Source: Pseudorhodoferax sp047601025
Lineage (GTDB): Bacteria > Pseudomonadota > Gammaproteobacteria > Burkholderiales > Burkholderiaceae_C
Length of the DNA stretch: 64,000 nucleotides
Reading direction: 5' to 3'
NCBI RefSeq assembly: GCF_047601025.1
Contig: NZ_JASGJZ010000001.1
Coordinates: 2,046,001 to 2,110,000 of the forward strand
The translations under genes were made by a program, and so were the position numbers. Of the stretch, positions 1 to 8,141 are shown one piece after another. Position 1 is the first letter of the stretch; each line of letters begins with the position of its first letter. Under the pieces are notes generated by a model. That model worked only from the letters and a program-made list of their open reading frames with translations. It had not been told where the DNA came from and searched no databases.

Positions 1-495
1 GCCCGGCTGCGGCCGGTGTTCGCCGCGCGCGGCTCGGTCACGGCCGGCAACAGCTCGCAGACCTCCGATGGCGCCGGCGCGCTGGTGCTGGTCAGCGAGC
101 GCGCGCTCAAGCGGTTCGGCCTCGTGCCGCTGGCGCGCTTCGCCGGCTATGCCAGCCGCGGCGTGCCGCCGCACATCATGGGCATCGGCCCGGTCGAGGC
201 GATCCCGGCCGCGCTCGCCAACGCTGGCCTGCAGCTGGCCGACATCGACTGGTTCGAGCTGAACGAGGCCTTTGCCGCGCAGTCGCTGGCGGTGATCGGC
301 ACGCTGGGCCTGGACCCGGCCAAGGTCAACCCGATGGGCGGCGCGATCGCGCTGGGCCACCCGCTGGGCGCGACCGGTGCGATCCGCTCGGCCACCGTGG
401 TGCATGCCCTCCGGCGCCGGAAGCTGCGTTACGGGATGGTTACCATGTGCGTGGGCATGGGGCAGGGTGCGGCGGGTATTTTCGAGCGCGTATAG
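1..495 (+). CDS. Thiolase (acetyl-CoA acyltransferase), C-terminal part
   Basis: This is the C-terminal 164 residues of a thiolase; the frame is open from base 1, so the N-terminus with the nucleophilic cysteine lies outside the window. The visible part has NEAFAAQ, the GHPLGATGA block with the catalytic His, and CVGMGQGAAGIFE near the end, where the family has the second catalytic Cys in a C-x-G-x-G-Q-G context. Thiolases condense or cleave acyl-CoA (beta-oxidation or acetoacetyl-CoA formation); which one cannot be told from this fragment. A thioesterase and an enoyl-CoA hydratase lie about 4 kb downstream, which fits acyl-CoA metabolism, but two signalling genes intervene. Confidence 0.93.
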   Translation, partial: ARLRPVFAARGSVTAGNSSQTSDGAGALVLVSERALKRFGLVPLARFAGYASRGVPPHIMGIGPVEAIPAALANAGLQLADIDWFELNEAFAAQSLAVIGTLGLDPAKVNPMGGAIALGHPLGATGAIRSATVVHALRRRKLRYGMVTMCVGMGQGAAGIFERV

Positions 496-575
496 CCCGC
501 CGCGTGCCGTGCGAGCGTCGTAAGGCGTGTTACCGTTCCGCTCTTCGCGCCGAGGGGCGCATTCGCAGGCACACC

Positions 576-1790
576 ATGACGGCACTGACGAGCTACGTGG
601 CCAGCGCGCCGAGCACGCAGGACGCGCTCGATGCGCTGATGGGGCAGGCGGCCGGCTGCCCGGACCCGCAGCTGGTCTTCGTGTTCTACGGCTGCGGCCA
701 TGACGATGCGCTGCTGCACCAACGGCTGCGCGAGCGCTTTGCCCAGGCCGGGCTGATCGGCGGCACGTCCAGCGGTGGCGTGCTGAGCCGGCAGGGCTTC
801 GGCGGGTCCGAATCGATCGGGCTGCTGTGCCTGTCCGACCCCGACGGCGACTACGGCGTCGCCGCCGGCCCGCTCGGCGAGGATGCCGCCGAAGGCGCCG
901 AGGCGCTGCTGCACGAGGCGCTGCGCGTGGCCGGTGCGCCCGGCGAACTGCCCGAATTGATCTGGATCTACCAGGCGCCCGGACGCGAGGAGCAGGTGCT
1001 GCGCGGGCTGCGCCGCGTGGTGGGCGACCGCTGCCCCGTCATCGGCGGCTCCTCGGCCGACGACGACATCAGCGGCCGCTGGCGCCAGCTCGGCCCGCAG
1101 GGGCCGCTGACCGATGGCCTGGTGGTGGCCGTGCTGCTGCCGTCCACGCCGGTCGGCTTCGCGTTCCAGGGCGGCTACGAGCCGGCCGGCCCCAGCGGCA
1201 TCGTGACCGGCATCGGCCCGCTGCCGGCGGCCGCCGGCGCCGATGATGCCAGCGGCCGCGAGATCGTCTCGATCGACGACGAGCCCGCCGCCGCGGTCTA
1301 CAACCGCTGGACCGCGGGCTGCATCGATGCGCACCTGGACGGCGGCACCGTGCTGGCCGAGACCACCATGCATCCGCTGGCCACCTTGGCCGGCCAGGCC
1401 GACGGCGTCTCGCAGTTCCTGCTGGTCCATCCGCTCGCGGTCACCGATCAGGGCGCGCTGCGCACGTTCTGCGACCTGCAGGCCGGCGAGCGCGTCTACG
1501 CCATGCGCGGCGACCGCCAGCGGCTGATCGAGCGCGCCGGCAAGGTCGTCGCGCAGGCGCGCGCGGCGCTGCCCGATCCGTCGGCGCCGCTGGCAGGCGT
1601 GCTGCTGGTGTACTGCAGCGGCTGCAAGACGGCGGTCGGCCCGCAGATCGGCGAGGTGGCGCAGGCCGTGGCGCGGAGCCTGGACGCCGTGCCGTTCCTG
1701 AGCTGCTTCACGTTCGGCGAGCAGGGCTACCTGATCGGGCGCAACGTGCACGGCAACCTGATGATCTCGGCCCTGGTCTTCGCCCGCTGA
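576..1790 (+). CDS. FIST N- and C-domain sensory protein
   Basis: A 404-residue cytoplasmic protein with the hallmarks of the FIST family: GLIGGTSSGGVLS near residue 60, PVIGGSSADD near residue 165 and, at the C-terminus, SCFTFGEQGYLIG. FIST proteins are thought to bind small ligands such as amino acids and usually sit beside signalling genes. The ATG at 576 was chosen because upstream in-frame sequence is Arg-rich and does not resemble the family. The stop overlaps the start of the next gene (TGATG), so it is very probably cotranslated with the GGDEF-EAL protein and may feed a signal to it. The ligand is unknown. Confidence 0.85.
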   Translation: MTALTSYVASAPSTQDALDALMGQAAGCPDPQLVFVFYGCGHDDALLHQRLRERFAQAGLIGGTSSGGVLSRQGFGGSESIGLLCLSDPDGDYGVAAGPLGEDAAEGAEALLHEALRVAGAPGELPELIWIYQAPGREEQVLRGLRRVVGDRCPVIGGSSADDDISGRWRQLGPQGPLTDGLVVAVLLPSTPVGFAFQGGYEPAGPSGIVTGIGPLPAAAGADDASGREIVSIDDEPAAAVYNRWTAGCIDAHLDGGTVLAETTMHPLATLAGQADGVSQFLLVHPLAVTDQGALRTFCDLQAGERVYAMRGDRQRLIERAGKVVAQARAALPDPSAPLAGVLLVYCSGCKTAVGPQIGEVAQAVARSLDAVPFLSCFTFGEQGYLIGRNVHGNLMISALVFAR

Positions 1791-4147
1791 TGCACATGCC
1801 CGAATCGCTGCAGCTGCAACCGCCCGCGCCGCTGGAAAGCACCGAGGAGCTGCGCGAGGCCCTGCTGTCGCTGCGCCGCCGGCACGACGCGCTGCAGCGC
1901 TCCAGCGCCCAGGCGCAGCAGCTGCTGGACGCGCTGGAATCGCTGCTGAGCCTGGGCGTGGATGACGACCCCTTCGCGCGCGTGTTCGCCTCGCTGCACC
2001 TGGTGTTCACCTTCTCGCAGGCCATGCTGCTGGCCGAGCCCGAGGACGCCGTGGCCGGCGGCGAGGCGCCGCAGCTGGCCTGCATCGTCGCCGAGCCGGC
2101 GGCGCTGCAGGGCGCCGTCTGGCCGGTCGCGGCGCTGTTCCGCAAGGTGCTGGCCGGGCGCGTGGCGACCACCTTCACCAGCGTCGACCTGCCGGAATGG
2201 CAGGGCGCGGCGGCGCGCGGGCTGTCGCCGGTGCAGTCGGCGCTGTACATGCCGCTGCGCGTGCGCGAGCGGCGCGGCATCCTGGTGCTGCTGCGGCCGG
2301 CGGGCGGCGAGCCGTTCGACCGCGGCCACGTGGCGCTGGCGCGGCGTTTCTCGGTGCTGGTCTCGCACGCGCTGGCGACCCGCTACGCCAGCCAGAGCGC
2401 GGCCGAGAGCCAGCGCCTGCGCGAGCTGACCGAGCAGCTGCGCCGCAGCGAGCAGGCGGCGCGCCGCAACGCGCAGCTGCTGGAGGAGACGGTCAACATG
2501 CTGCCCATGGGCGTGGCCGTGCAGGACGAGGAGGGCCGGCTGCTGATCGCCAACCACCTGGTGGCGCAGGCGCTGGGCGAGCCGATCGAGGCGCTGCGCA
2601 ACCGGCCGTCGTTCGCGCTGCTGGGCGGATCGTCCGTCGACTGCGAACGCCGGCGCGCCGCCTTCACGCGGCACCTGGACAGCGGCGAGCAGCGTTCGCG
2701 CGAGCGCACGGTGGTGATCGGCGCCGTGCCGCACACGCTGCTGGTGACCGGCAAGCCGGTGCGCATCCTGGACGAGCGGCTGCTGCTGTCGGCGATGGTG
2801 GACATCACCGAGCGCAAGCTGTTCGAGCAGGAGCTGTCGCGCCGCGCCTTCCACGACGCGCTGACCGGCCTGCCGAACCGCACGCTGATGCAGCAGATCG
2901 TCGACACCGCGATGCGCTCGCACCAGCGCGGCGGCATGTTCGCGCTGGCCTTCATCGACCTGGACAACTTCAAGCAGGTCAACGACTACTACAGCCACGC
3001 CATCGGCGACGCGCTGCTGCGCGCCGTGGCCGAACGCATCACCGCCACGATCCGGCCGGCCGACACGCTGGCGCGCATCAGCGGCGACGAGTTCCTGTTG
3101 CTGATCAACCCGCTGGACGACGAGCAGTACCTGCCGGCGCTGATCAACCGCGTGCTCGACGTGCTGAAGCAGCCGTTCGAGATCGAAGGCCACCGGGTGC
3201 TGACCTCGGCCTCGGTCGGCGCCAGCATCTACCCGCTGCACGGCACCACCTACGAGGCGCTGCAGCGCTGCGCCGACAGCGCCATGTACCGCGCCAAGAG
3301 CGACCGCAAGGGCAGCGCCAGCTATTTCGACATGGCCATGGGCAACGCGCTGACGGCGCGCATGGCGCTGGAGCAGCGGCTGCGCGCGGCGATCCGCGAG
3401 CGGCGCCTGCGCGCGGCGTTCCAGCCCAAGCTGGAACTGGCCAGCGGCGCGGTGCGCGGCTTCGAGGCGCTGGTGCGCTGGGTCGAGCCCGACGGCACGG
3501 TGCGGCTGCCCGGCAGCTTCATCGAGCTGGCCAGCGAGCTCGGCCTGGTGGACGAGATCACCGGCTTCGTGCTGGACGACGTCCTCGGCCACCTGCCGGC
3601 GCTGGTGCAGCGCCACGGCGCGCACATCGGGGTCAGCCTGAACATCACCGCGCGCCAGGCCGGCGACGTACCCTTCATGGAAAGCGTGGCGCACCGGCTG
3701 CAGGCCAGCGGCCTGGCGCGCCACGTGGTGCTGGAGCTGACCGAGGAGGCGCTGGTCGCCACCCAGCGCTTCCAGCGCCACGTGCTGCCGCAGCTGCGCG
3801 CCATGGGCGTGCGTGTCTCGATCGACGACTTCGGCACCGGCTATTCCTCGCTGTCCATGCTCGCCGACATCACGGCCGACGAGGTCAAGGTGGACCGCGC
3901 CTTCGTCACCGCCATCCACGAGCGCCCGCGCAGCCAGGGCATCCTGAAGGCCATCGAGTCGCTGTGCAACGCGCTGCAGATCGACATGGTGGCCGAGGGC
4001 GTGGAGACCGAGGCCGAGCGGCAGTACCTGCTCGCGCACACCACGATCCGGCAGGCGCAGGGCTTCCTGTTCGCCGAGCCGCAGTTCATCGACCGGCTGG
4101 TCGAGCCCCTGCCGCCGGCACCCGCCGAGGAGGCGACCCCGACATGA
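1790..4147 (+). CDS. GAF-like/PAS-GGDEF-EAL cyclic-di-GMP signalling protein
   Basis: 785 residues, no obvious membrane segment. An N-terminal coiled region and GAF-like part (about 1-220) is followed by a PAS region (about 230-340), a GGDEF domain (about 355-515) and an EAL domain (about 530-770). The cyclase signature reads SGDEF near residue 430 instead of GGDEF, so cyclase activity is uncertain. The EAL domain looks complete: EALVRW, LNITARQ, ELTEEAL, DDFGTGYSS, KVDRAF and VAEGVETE are all present, predicting c-di-GMP phosphodiesterase activity. It overlaps the FIST gene before it and the thioesterase gene after it, suggesting one transcript. The overall role may be ligand-controlled c-di-GMP turnover (inference). 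Confidence 0.92.
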   Translation: MHMPESLQLQPPAPLESTEELREALLSLRRRHDALQRSSAQAQQLLDALESLLSLGVDDDPFARVFASLHLVFTFSQAMLLAEPEDAVAGGEAPQLACIVAEPAALQGAVWPVAALFRKVLAGRVATTFTSVDLPEWQGAAARGLSPVQSALYMPLRVRERRGILVLLRPAGGEPFDRGHVALARRFSVLVSHALATRYASQSAAESQRLRELTEQLRRSEQAARRNAQLLEETVNMLPMGVAVQDEEGRLLIANHLVAQALGEPIEALRNRPSFALLGGSSVDCERRRAAFTRHLDSGEQRSRERTVVIGAVPHTLLVTGKPVRILDERLLLSAMVDITERKLFEQELSRRAFHDALTGLPNRTLMQQIVDTAMRSHQRGGMFALAFIDLDNFKQVNDYYSHAIGDALLRAVAERITATIRPADTLARISGDEFLLLINPLDDEQYLPALINRVLDVLKQPFEIEGHRVLTSASVGASIYPLHGTTYEALQRCADSAMYRAKSDRKGSASYFDMAMGNALTARMALEQRLRAAIRERRLRAAFQPKLELASGAVRGFEALVRWVEPDGTVRLPGSFIELASELGLVDEITGFVLDDVLGHLPALVQRHGAHIGVSLNITARQAGDVPFMESVAHRLQASGLARHVVLELTEEALVATQRFQRHVLPQLRAMGVRVSIDDFGTGYSSLSMLADITADEVKVDRAFVTAIHERPRSQGILKAIESLCNALQIDMVAEGVETEAERQYLLAHTTIRQAQGFLFAEPQFIDRLVEPLPPAPAEEATPT

Positions 4148-4962
4148 GCACGCATCCGTTCGACCAGGCCGTCGCGCTGCGGCACGAGGGCGGCGACCAC
4201 TACCGCGGCACGCCGCATCCGGCCTGGGCCAACATGGTTGGCCCGTTCGGCGGCATCACGGCCGCCAGCGCGCTGCAGGGCGTGCTGGCGCACCCGCAGC
4301 TGCTGGGCGCGCCGGTCGCGCTGACCGTCAACTACGCCGCGGCCCTGGCTCCCGGCGAGTACCGGCTGGCCGCCGTGCCGGTGCGCACCAACCGCTCGAC
4401 CCAGCACTGGACGCTGGCCATGACGCAGCCCGGCGCCGACGGCCAGCCCGAGACCGTGCTGACCGGCACCGCCGTCACCGCCGTGCGCCGCGAGACCTGG
4501 GGCCTGAGCGACGAGGCCATGCCGCCCGCGCCGCGGCCGGGCGGGCTGGCGCGGCAGACGATCCTGGGCGTGGAGTGGCTCAACCGCTACGACATGCGCC
4601 CGGTGCACGGGCACCTGCCCGGCCGCTGGGACGGCGGCGGCGAGCACAGCCTGACGCAGATGTGGGTGCGCGACGTGCCGGAGCGCCCGCTGGACTTCCT
4701 GTCGCTGGCCGCCATCGCCGACGTGTTCTATCCGCGCGTGTGGCTGCGCCGCGCCACGCGCGTGCCGGCCGGCACCGTGTCCCTCACCACCTATTTCCAT
4801 GCCGATGCCGCGCTGCTGGCGCGCTCGGGCACCGGCTACCTGTTCGGCCAGGCGCGCGGCCAGGCGTTCCGCAACGGCTTCTTCGACCAGGCCGCCCAGC
4901 TGTGGAACGAGGCCGGCGAGATGCTGGCCACCTCGCACCAGATCGTCTACTACAAGGAGTGA
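4144..4962 (+). CDS. Acyl-CoA thioesterase-like double-hotdog protein
   Basis: A 272-residue protein resembling the TesB/4HBT_3 class of thioesterases: NMVGPFGGITAASAL near the N-terminus, a central VNYAAALAPGEY strand, RSTQHWTL, and a second half with DFLSLAAIADVFYPRV and TYFHADAA. Such enzymes hydrolyse acyl-CoA thioesters. The ATG overlaps the stop of the GGDEF-EAL gene (ATGA), and the enoyl-CoA hydratase begins 3 bases after its stop, so it probably forms a pair with that enzyme in fatty or aromatic acyl-CoA metabolism. Substrate chain length cannot be predicted from sequence. Confidence 0.82.
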   Translation: MSTHPFDQAVALRHEGGDHYRGTPHPAWANMVGPFGGITAASALQGVLAHPQLLGAPVALTVNYAAALAPGEYRLAAVPVRTNRSTQHWTLAMTQPGADGQPETVLTGTAVTAVRRETWGLSDEAMPPAPRPGGLARQTILGVEWLNRYDMRPVHGHLPGRWDGGGEHSLTQMWVRDVPERPLDFLSLAAIADVFYPRVWLRRATRVPAGTVSLTTYFHADAALLARSGTGYLFGQARGQAFRNGFFDQAAQLWNEAGEMLATSHQIVYYKE

Positions 4963-4965
4963 CCC

Positions 4966-5730
4966 GTGAGCGACATCCTGATCCACATCGACGCGGGCGT
5001 GACCACCCTGACCTTCAACCGGCTCGACAAGAAGAATTCCATCACCGCCGCGATGTACGGCCAACTGGCCGACGCGCTGGCCGCGGCCGACGCCGACCCG
5101 GCGCAGCGCGTGGTCGTGCTGCAGGGCCACGAGACCATTTTCAGCGCCGGCAACGACATCGGCGACTTCCTGAACGCGCCGCCCTCGCGCGAGAACTCGC
5201 CGGTGTTCCGCTTCCTGCGCGGCATCGCCGGCCTGTCCAAGCCGCTGCTGGCGGCGGTCTGCGGCCCGGCCGTCGGCGTGGGCACGACCATGCTGTTCCA
5301 TTGCGACCTGGTCTACGCCGGCGACAACGCGGCGTTCTCGATGCCGTTCGTGAACCTGGGCCTGGTGCCCGAGGCCGCCTCCAGCCTGCTGGTGCCGCAG
5401 GCCATGGGCTACCACCGCGCGGCCGAGGCGCTGCTGCTGGGCGAGCCCTTCATGGCCGAGGCCGCGCTGGAGGTCGGGCTGGTCAACCGCGTGGTGCCGC
5501 CGTCCGAGGCCAACGCGCTGGCGCAGGCCCAGGCGCGCAAGCTGGCGGCCAAGCCGCTGACCTCGCTGGTCGAGACCAAGCGCCTGCTGAAGCAGGGCCA
5601 GGCCGCGCAGGTGCTCGCGCGCATGGACGAGGAGGGTGCGCTGTTCCGCCGCATGCTCGGCGAGCCCGCCGCGCGCGAGGCCTTCGGCGCGTTCATGGAG
5701 CGGCGCAAGCCGGATTTCTCCAAGCTCTGA
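4966..5730 (+). CDS. Enoyl-CoA hydratase/isomerase family protein
   Basis: 254 residues, typical crotonase length. FSAGNDIGDF (about 60-70) forms the first oxyanion-hole segment. GPAVGVGTTML supplies the second. The acidic residue in NLGLVPEAASS occupies the catalytic Glu position of isomerases and hydratases. The start is GTG at 4966, three bases after the thioesterase stop. The likely role is hydration or isomerisation of an enoyl-CoA; the close spacing suggests it works with the upstream thioesterase. SAGNDI resembles the peroxisomal-type enoyl-CoA isomerase subgroup as much as the FadB-type hydratases, so the exact reaction is open. Confidence 0.88.
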   Translation: MSDILIHIDAGVTTLTFNRLDKKNSITAAMYGQLADALAAADADPAQRVVVLQGHETIFSAGNDIGDFLNAPPSRENSPVFRFLRGIAGLSKPLLAAVCGPAVGVGTTMLFHCDLVYAGDNAAFSMPFVNLGLVPEAASSLLVPQAMGYHRAAEALLLGEPFMAEAALEVGLVNRVVPPSEANALAQAQARKLAAKPLTSLVETKRLLKQGQAAQVLARMDEEGALFRRMLGEPAAREAFGAFMERRKPDFSKL

Positions 5731-5770
5731 CCCCGCGGTCCGAGCCGCCGTCCCGCCCCCTGGAGCCGCC

Positions 5771-6814
5771 ATGCCCCATCGCCCCTGCGACCTGGTCGTC
5801 TGCATCGGCCGCTTCCAGCCCTTCCACCTGGGCCACCGGGCCGTGCTGCTGCAGGCGCTGGCGCAGGCGCGCCGCTGCCTGGTGCTGCTGGGCTCGGCCC
5901 ACCAGCCGCGCACGCCGCGCCAGCCGTGGACCTGGCAGGAGCGCGCCGAGATGCTGCGCCTGGCGCTGCCGGAGGCCGAGCGCGAGCGCGTGGAGCTGCG
6001 GCCGCTGCGCGACCTGTACGACGAGCAGCGCTGGGCCGCCAGCGTGCGCCGCGCCGCGCACGAACTCGCGCCGGACGGCCGCGTGCTGCTGGCCGCGCAC
6101 TTCAAGGACGCCAGCAGCGCCTGGCTGCGCGACTTTCCCGCATGGAAGCTGTGGACCGTGGACGGCTTCGGCCCCTACGACAGCCGCACCGTGCGCGATG
6201 CGCTGCTGGGCGCCGCGCCCGGGCAGGCGCAGGAGGCGCTGGCGCGCATGGCGCCGCTGCTGCATCCGAACACGCAGGAGTTCCTGCGCGGCTGGCTCGA
6301 CGCCGGCCACCTGCCTGCGCTGGCCGAGGAGTGGCGTGCGCTCGCGCGCGGCCGCGCCGAATGGGCTGGCGCGCCGTACCCGCCGGTGTTCGTGACGGTG
6401 GACGCGGTGATCCGCTGCCAGGACCAGGTGCTGCTGATCCGGCGCGGCCAGGCGCCCGGCCGCGGCCTGCTGGCGGTGCCGGGTGGCTTCCTGGAGCCGC
6501 GCGACACGGTCTACCAGTCGGCCGTGCGCGAGCTGGAGGAAGAGACCGGCCTGGCCATGCTGGAGCCCGCGCTGCGCCGGTGCCTGAAATCCGTCGCCGT
6601 GTTCGACGCACCGGACCGCAGCCAGCGCGGCCGCACCATCACGCATGCGCACTATTTCGACCTGGGCGACCGCGCCCTGCCGGCGGTGCAGGCCGGCGAC
6701 GACGCGCGCGACGTGGAATGGGTGCCGATCGCGCGCCTGCCGGAGCTGGAGGACCAGTTCCACGACGACCACTTCCAGATCCTGGACCATTTCCTGGGGT
6801 TGGTGGAGCCCTGA
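5771..6814 (+). CDS. Fused nicotinamide-nucleotide adenylyltransferase / Nudix hydrolase
   Basis: 347 residues with two domains. The N-terminal nucleotidyltransferase has GRFQPFHLGH (13-22, carrying the HxGH ATP-binding motif). The C-terminal Nudix domain starts near 210 and carries the box GGFLEPRD...RELEEETG near 237-259. The architecture matches the bifunctional NMNAT-Nudix proteins such as Synechocystis Slr0787, which make NAD from NMN and hydrolyse ADP-ribose. The ATG at 5771 places the first beta strand directly at the N-terminus; in-frame codons upstream overlap the preceding gene. It acts in NAD salvage in the cytoplasm. It is followed by a convergent amidotransferase gene and a hairpin. 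Confidence 0.93.
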   Translation: MPHRPCDLVVCIGRFQPFHLGHRAVLLQALAQARRCLVLLGSAHQPRTPRQPWTWQERAEMLRLALPEAERERVELRPLRDLYDEQRWAASVRRAAHELAPDGRVLLAAHFKDASSAWLRDFPAWKLWTVDGFGPYDSRTVRDALLGAAPGQAQEALARMAPLLHPNTQEFLRGWLDAGHLPALAEEWRALARGRAEWAGAPYPPVFVTVDAVIRCQDQVLLIRRGQAPGRGLLAVPGGFLEPRDTVYQSAVRELEEETGLAMLEPALRRCLKSVAVFDAPDRSQRGRTITHAHYFDLGDRALPAVQAGDDARDVEWVPIARLPELEDQFHDDHFQILDHFLGLVEP

Positions 6815-6828
6815 AGCCGGGCGGCTGC

Positions 6829-6852
6829 CGGCATGGCCGCGGCGCCATGCCG
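6829..6852. terminator. Hairpin between convergent genes
   Basis: A perfect 9-bp stem (CGGCATGGC with GCCATGCCG) and 6-base loop lie in the 67-base gap between two convergent genes. There is no T-tract on either side, so this is at most a bidirectional terminator-like structure. Confidence 0.4.
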
Positions 6853-6881
6853 TCCCGGCCGTGGGGTGGCGCGAACGCGCG

Positions 6882-7601
6882 TCAGGCGCGGCGCTGCAGG
6901 TGGTGCGCGAAGCGGCGCAGCACGCTGGCGGCGGCCGGCGTGTCGGCCACCTGGCGGTGGATCGCGTCCGGGTCGCGGCCGTCGTCGAGCAGGTCCTGGC
7001 GCAGCCCGTCCACGTAGCCGCGCATGGCCTGGGCGCTGAACTCCGGATGGAACTGCACGCCCCAGGCCGCGCTGCCGGCGCGGAAGGCCTGCACCGGCTC
7101 GAACGCGTTGCCGGCCAGCAGCACCGCGCCCTCGGGCAGGGCGAGCACGGACTGCCGGTGCACGACGTGGGCCTCGAAGCGCGGCGGCAGCCCGCCCAGC
7201 AGCGGGTCGTCCGCGGCGGCGGGCCGCAGCTGCACCGGCACCGTGCCGATCTCGATGCCGCCGGGGTGGTAGCCGACCTCGCCGCCCAGGCAATGCGCCA
7301 GCAGCTGGTGGCCGTAGCAGATGCCCAGCACCGGCAGGCCGGCCTGCACCGCGCCGCGCAGCCAGGCCGCGGCGGCCTCGCTCCAGGGCTCACGGTCGGT
7401 CACCATGGCGTGCGAGCCGGTGATCACCACGCCGGCCAGCGTCTCGGCCGGCGGCAGCGGGTCGCGCCGCGCGTCGGCCACGCGCACGGCCAGCTCCGGC
7501 GCGTCCAGGCCGGCGCGGATCCAGTCCTCGAAATCACCGATGTGCGGCACGAGCGCGCGGAAGGTGGAGCCGGCCTTGAGGATCAGGACAGTCGATGGCA
7601 T
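6882..7601 (-). CDS. Class I glutamine amidotransferase (GMP-synthase-like)
   Basis: 239 residues made of a single GATase-1 domain. The nucleophile elbow is GICYGHQLL (Cys near 95) and the His-Glu pair lies in GVQFHPEF near 183. It lacks the ATP-pyrophosphatase domain of GuaA, so it is the stand-alone type annotated as GMP-synthase-like or gamma-glutamyl hydrolase-like; the amide acceptor is unknown. The ATG at 7601 precedes a beta strand MPSTVLIL as expected. The 7-bp tandem repeat sits immediately upstream of the start codon (7618-7686) and could influence its expression. Confidence 0.87.
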   Translation of the reverse strand: MPSTVLILKAGSTFRALVPHIGDFEDWIRAGLDAPELAVRVADARRDPLPPAETLAGVVITGSHAMVTDREPWSEAAAAWLRGAVQAGLPVLGICYGHQLLAHCLGGEVGYHPGGIEIGTVPVQLRPAAADDPLLGGLPPRFEAHVVHRQSVLALPEGAVLLAGNAFEPVQAFRAGSAAWGVQFHPEFSAQAMRGYVDGLRQDLLDDGRDPDAIHRQVADTPAAASVLRRFAHHLQRRA

Positions 7602-7617
7602 GGAATGCGGGGGTATG

Positions 7618-7686
7618 GTGAGCTGTGAGCTGTGAGCTGTGAGCTGTGAGCTGTGAGCTGTGAGCTGTGAGCTGTGAGCTGTGAGC
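7618..7686. repeat. 7-bp tandem repeat, unit GTGAGCT, about 9.9 copies
   Basis: Nine perfect GTGAGCT units run from 7618 to 7680, followed by a partial tenth. Perfect identity of all units suggests recent expansion by replication slippage. It occupies most of the upstream region of the amidotransferase (minus strand) and ends about 30 bases before the 3' end of the acylphosphatase gene. Confidence 0.97.
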
Positions 7687-7718
7687 GGAGGGCGATCGGC
7701 CGGTGTGCGGCCTGTGGT

Positions 7719-8024
7719 TCATGGCGCGTCGGCCCGCGTCTCGAAGCCGGCCGGCGGCGGCGCAGTGCCGGCCGGTAGCGGCGTGGACTGCACGGCGTCC
7801 ACGCGCGCGGCCGGCGGGCCGCGGCGGCACCATGCCAGCAGGGCGTCGAGCGCCGCGGCCGGCCCGTGGACCTCGGCTTCCACGCTGCCGTCGGCGCGGT
7901 TGCGCACCCAGCCGCGCACGCCCAGCGCGCGGGCCTGTCCGGCCATGCTGGCGCGGTAGTACACGCCTTGCACCCGGCCGGTGATGCGCAGGTGCAGCGC
8001 GGCGGAGGGTTCGGTGGTGGACAT
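7719..8024 (-). CDS. acyP: Acylphosphatase
   Basis: 101 residues, the family's usual size. The N-terminal signature GRVQGVYYRASMAGQA carries the phosphate-binding loop and conserved Arg, and GWVRNRADGSVEAEVHG carries the catalytic Asn. It hydrolyses acyl phosphates in the cytoplasm. The ATG at 8024 gives the usual short N-terminus before the first strand; an in-frame ATG further upstream (8045) is possible but adds non-conserved residues. The gene is divergent from the aldehyde dehydrogenase. Confidence 0.93.
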   Translation of the reverse strand: MSTTEPSAALHLRITGRVQGVYYRASMAGQARALGVRGWVRNRADGSVEAEVHGPAAALDALLAWCRRGPPAARVDAVQSTPLPAGTAPPPAGFETRADAP

Positions 8025-8141
8025 GGGCCGCAGTATGCAACGCACCCGGGATCAGGGTAAATCCCAGGGGGGCGAGGCGTGGCCGCGCCGGCGTGGAACG
8101 TGCGATAACGGCTTCCCTTTCGCCTTCGCAGGAGACATCCC

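Noticed and set aside
1727..4039. 770-codon open frame antisense to the GGDEF-EAL gene
   Set aside because: Very high GC suppresses stop codons in off-frames; the sequence is His/Arg/Gln/Ala-rich, matches no family, and the plus strand encodes a complete conserved protein.
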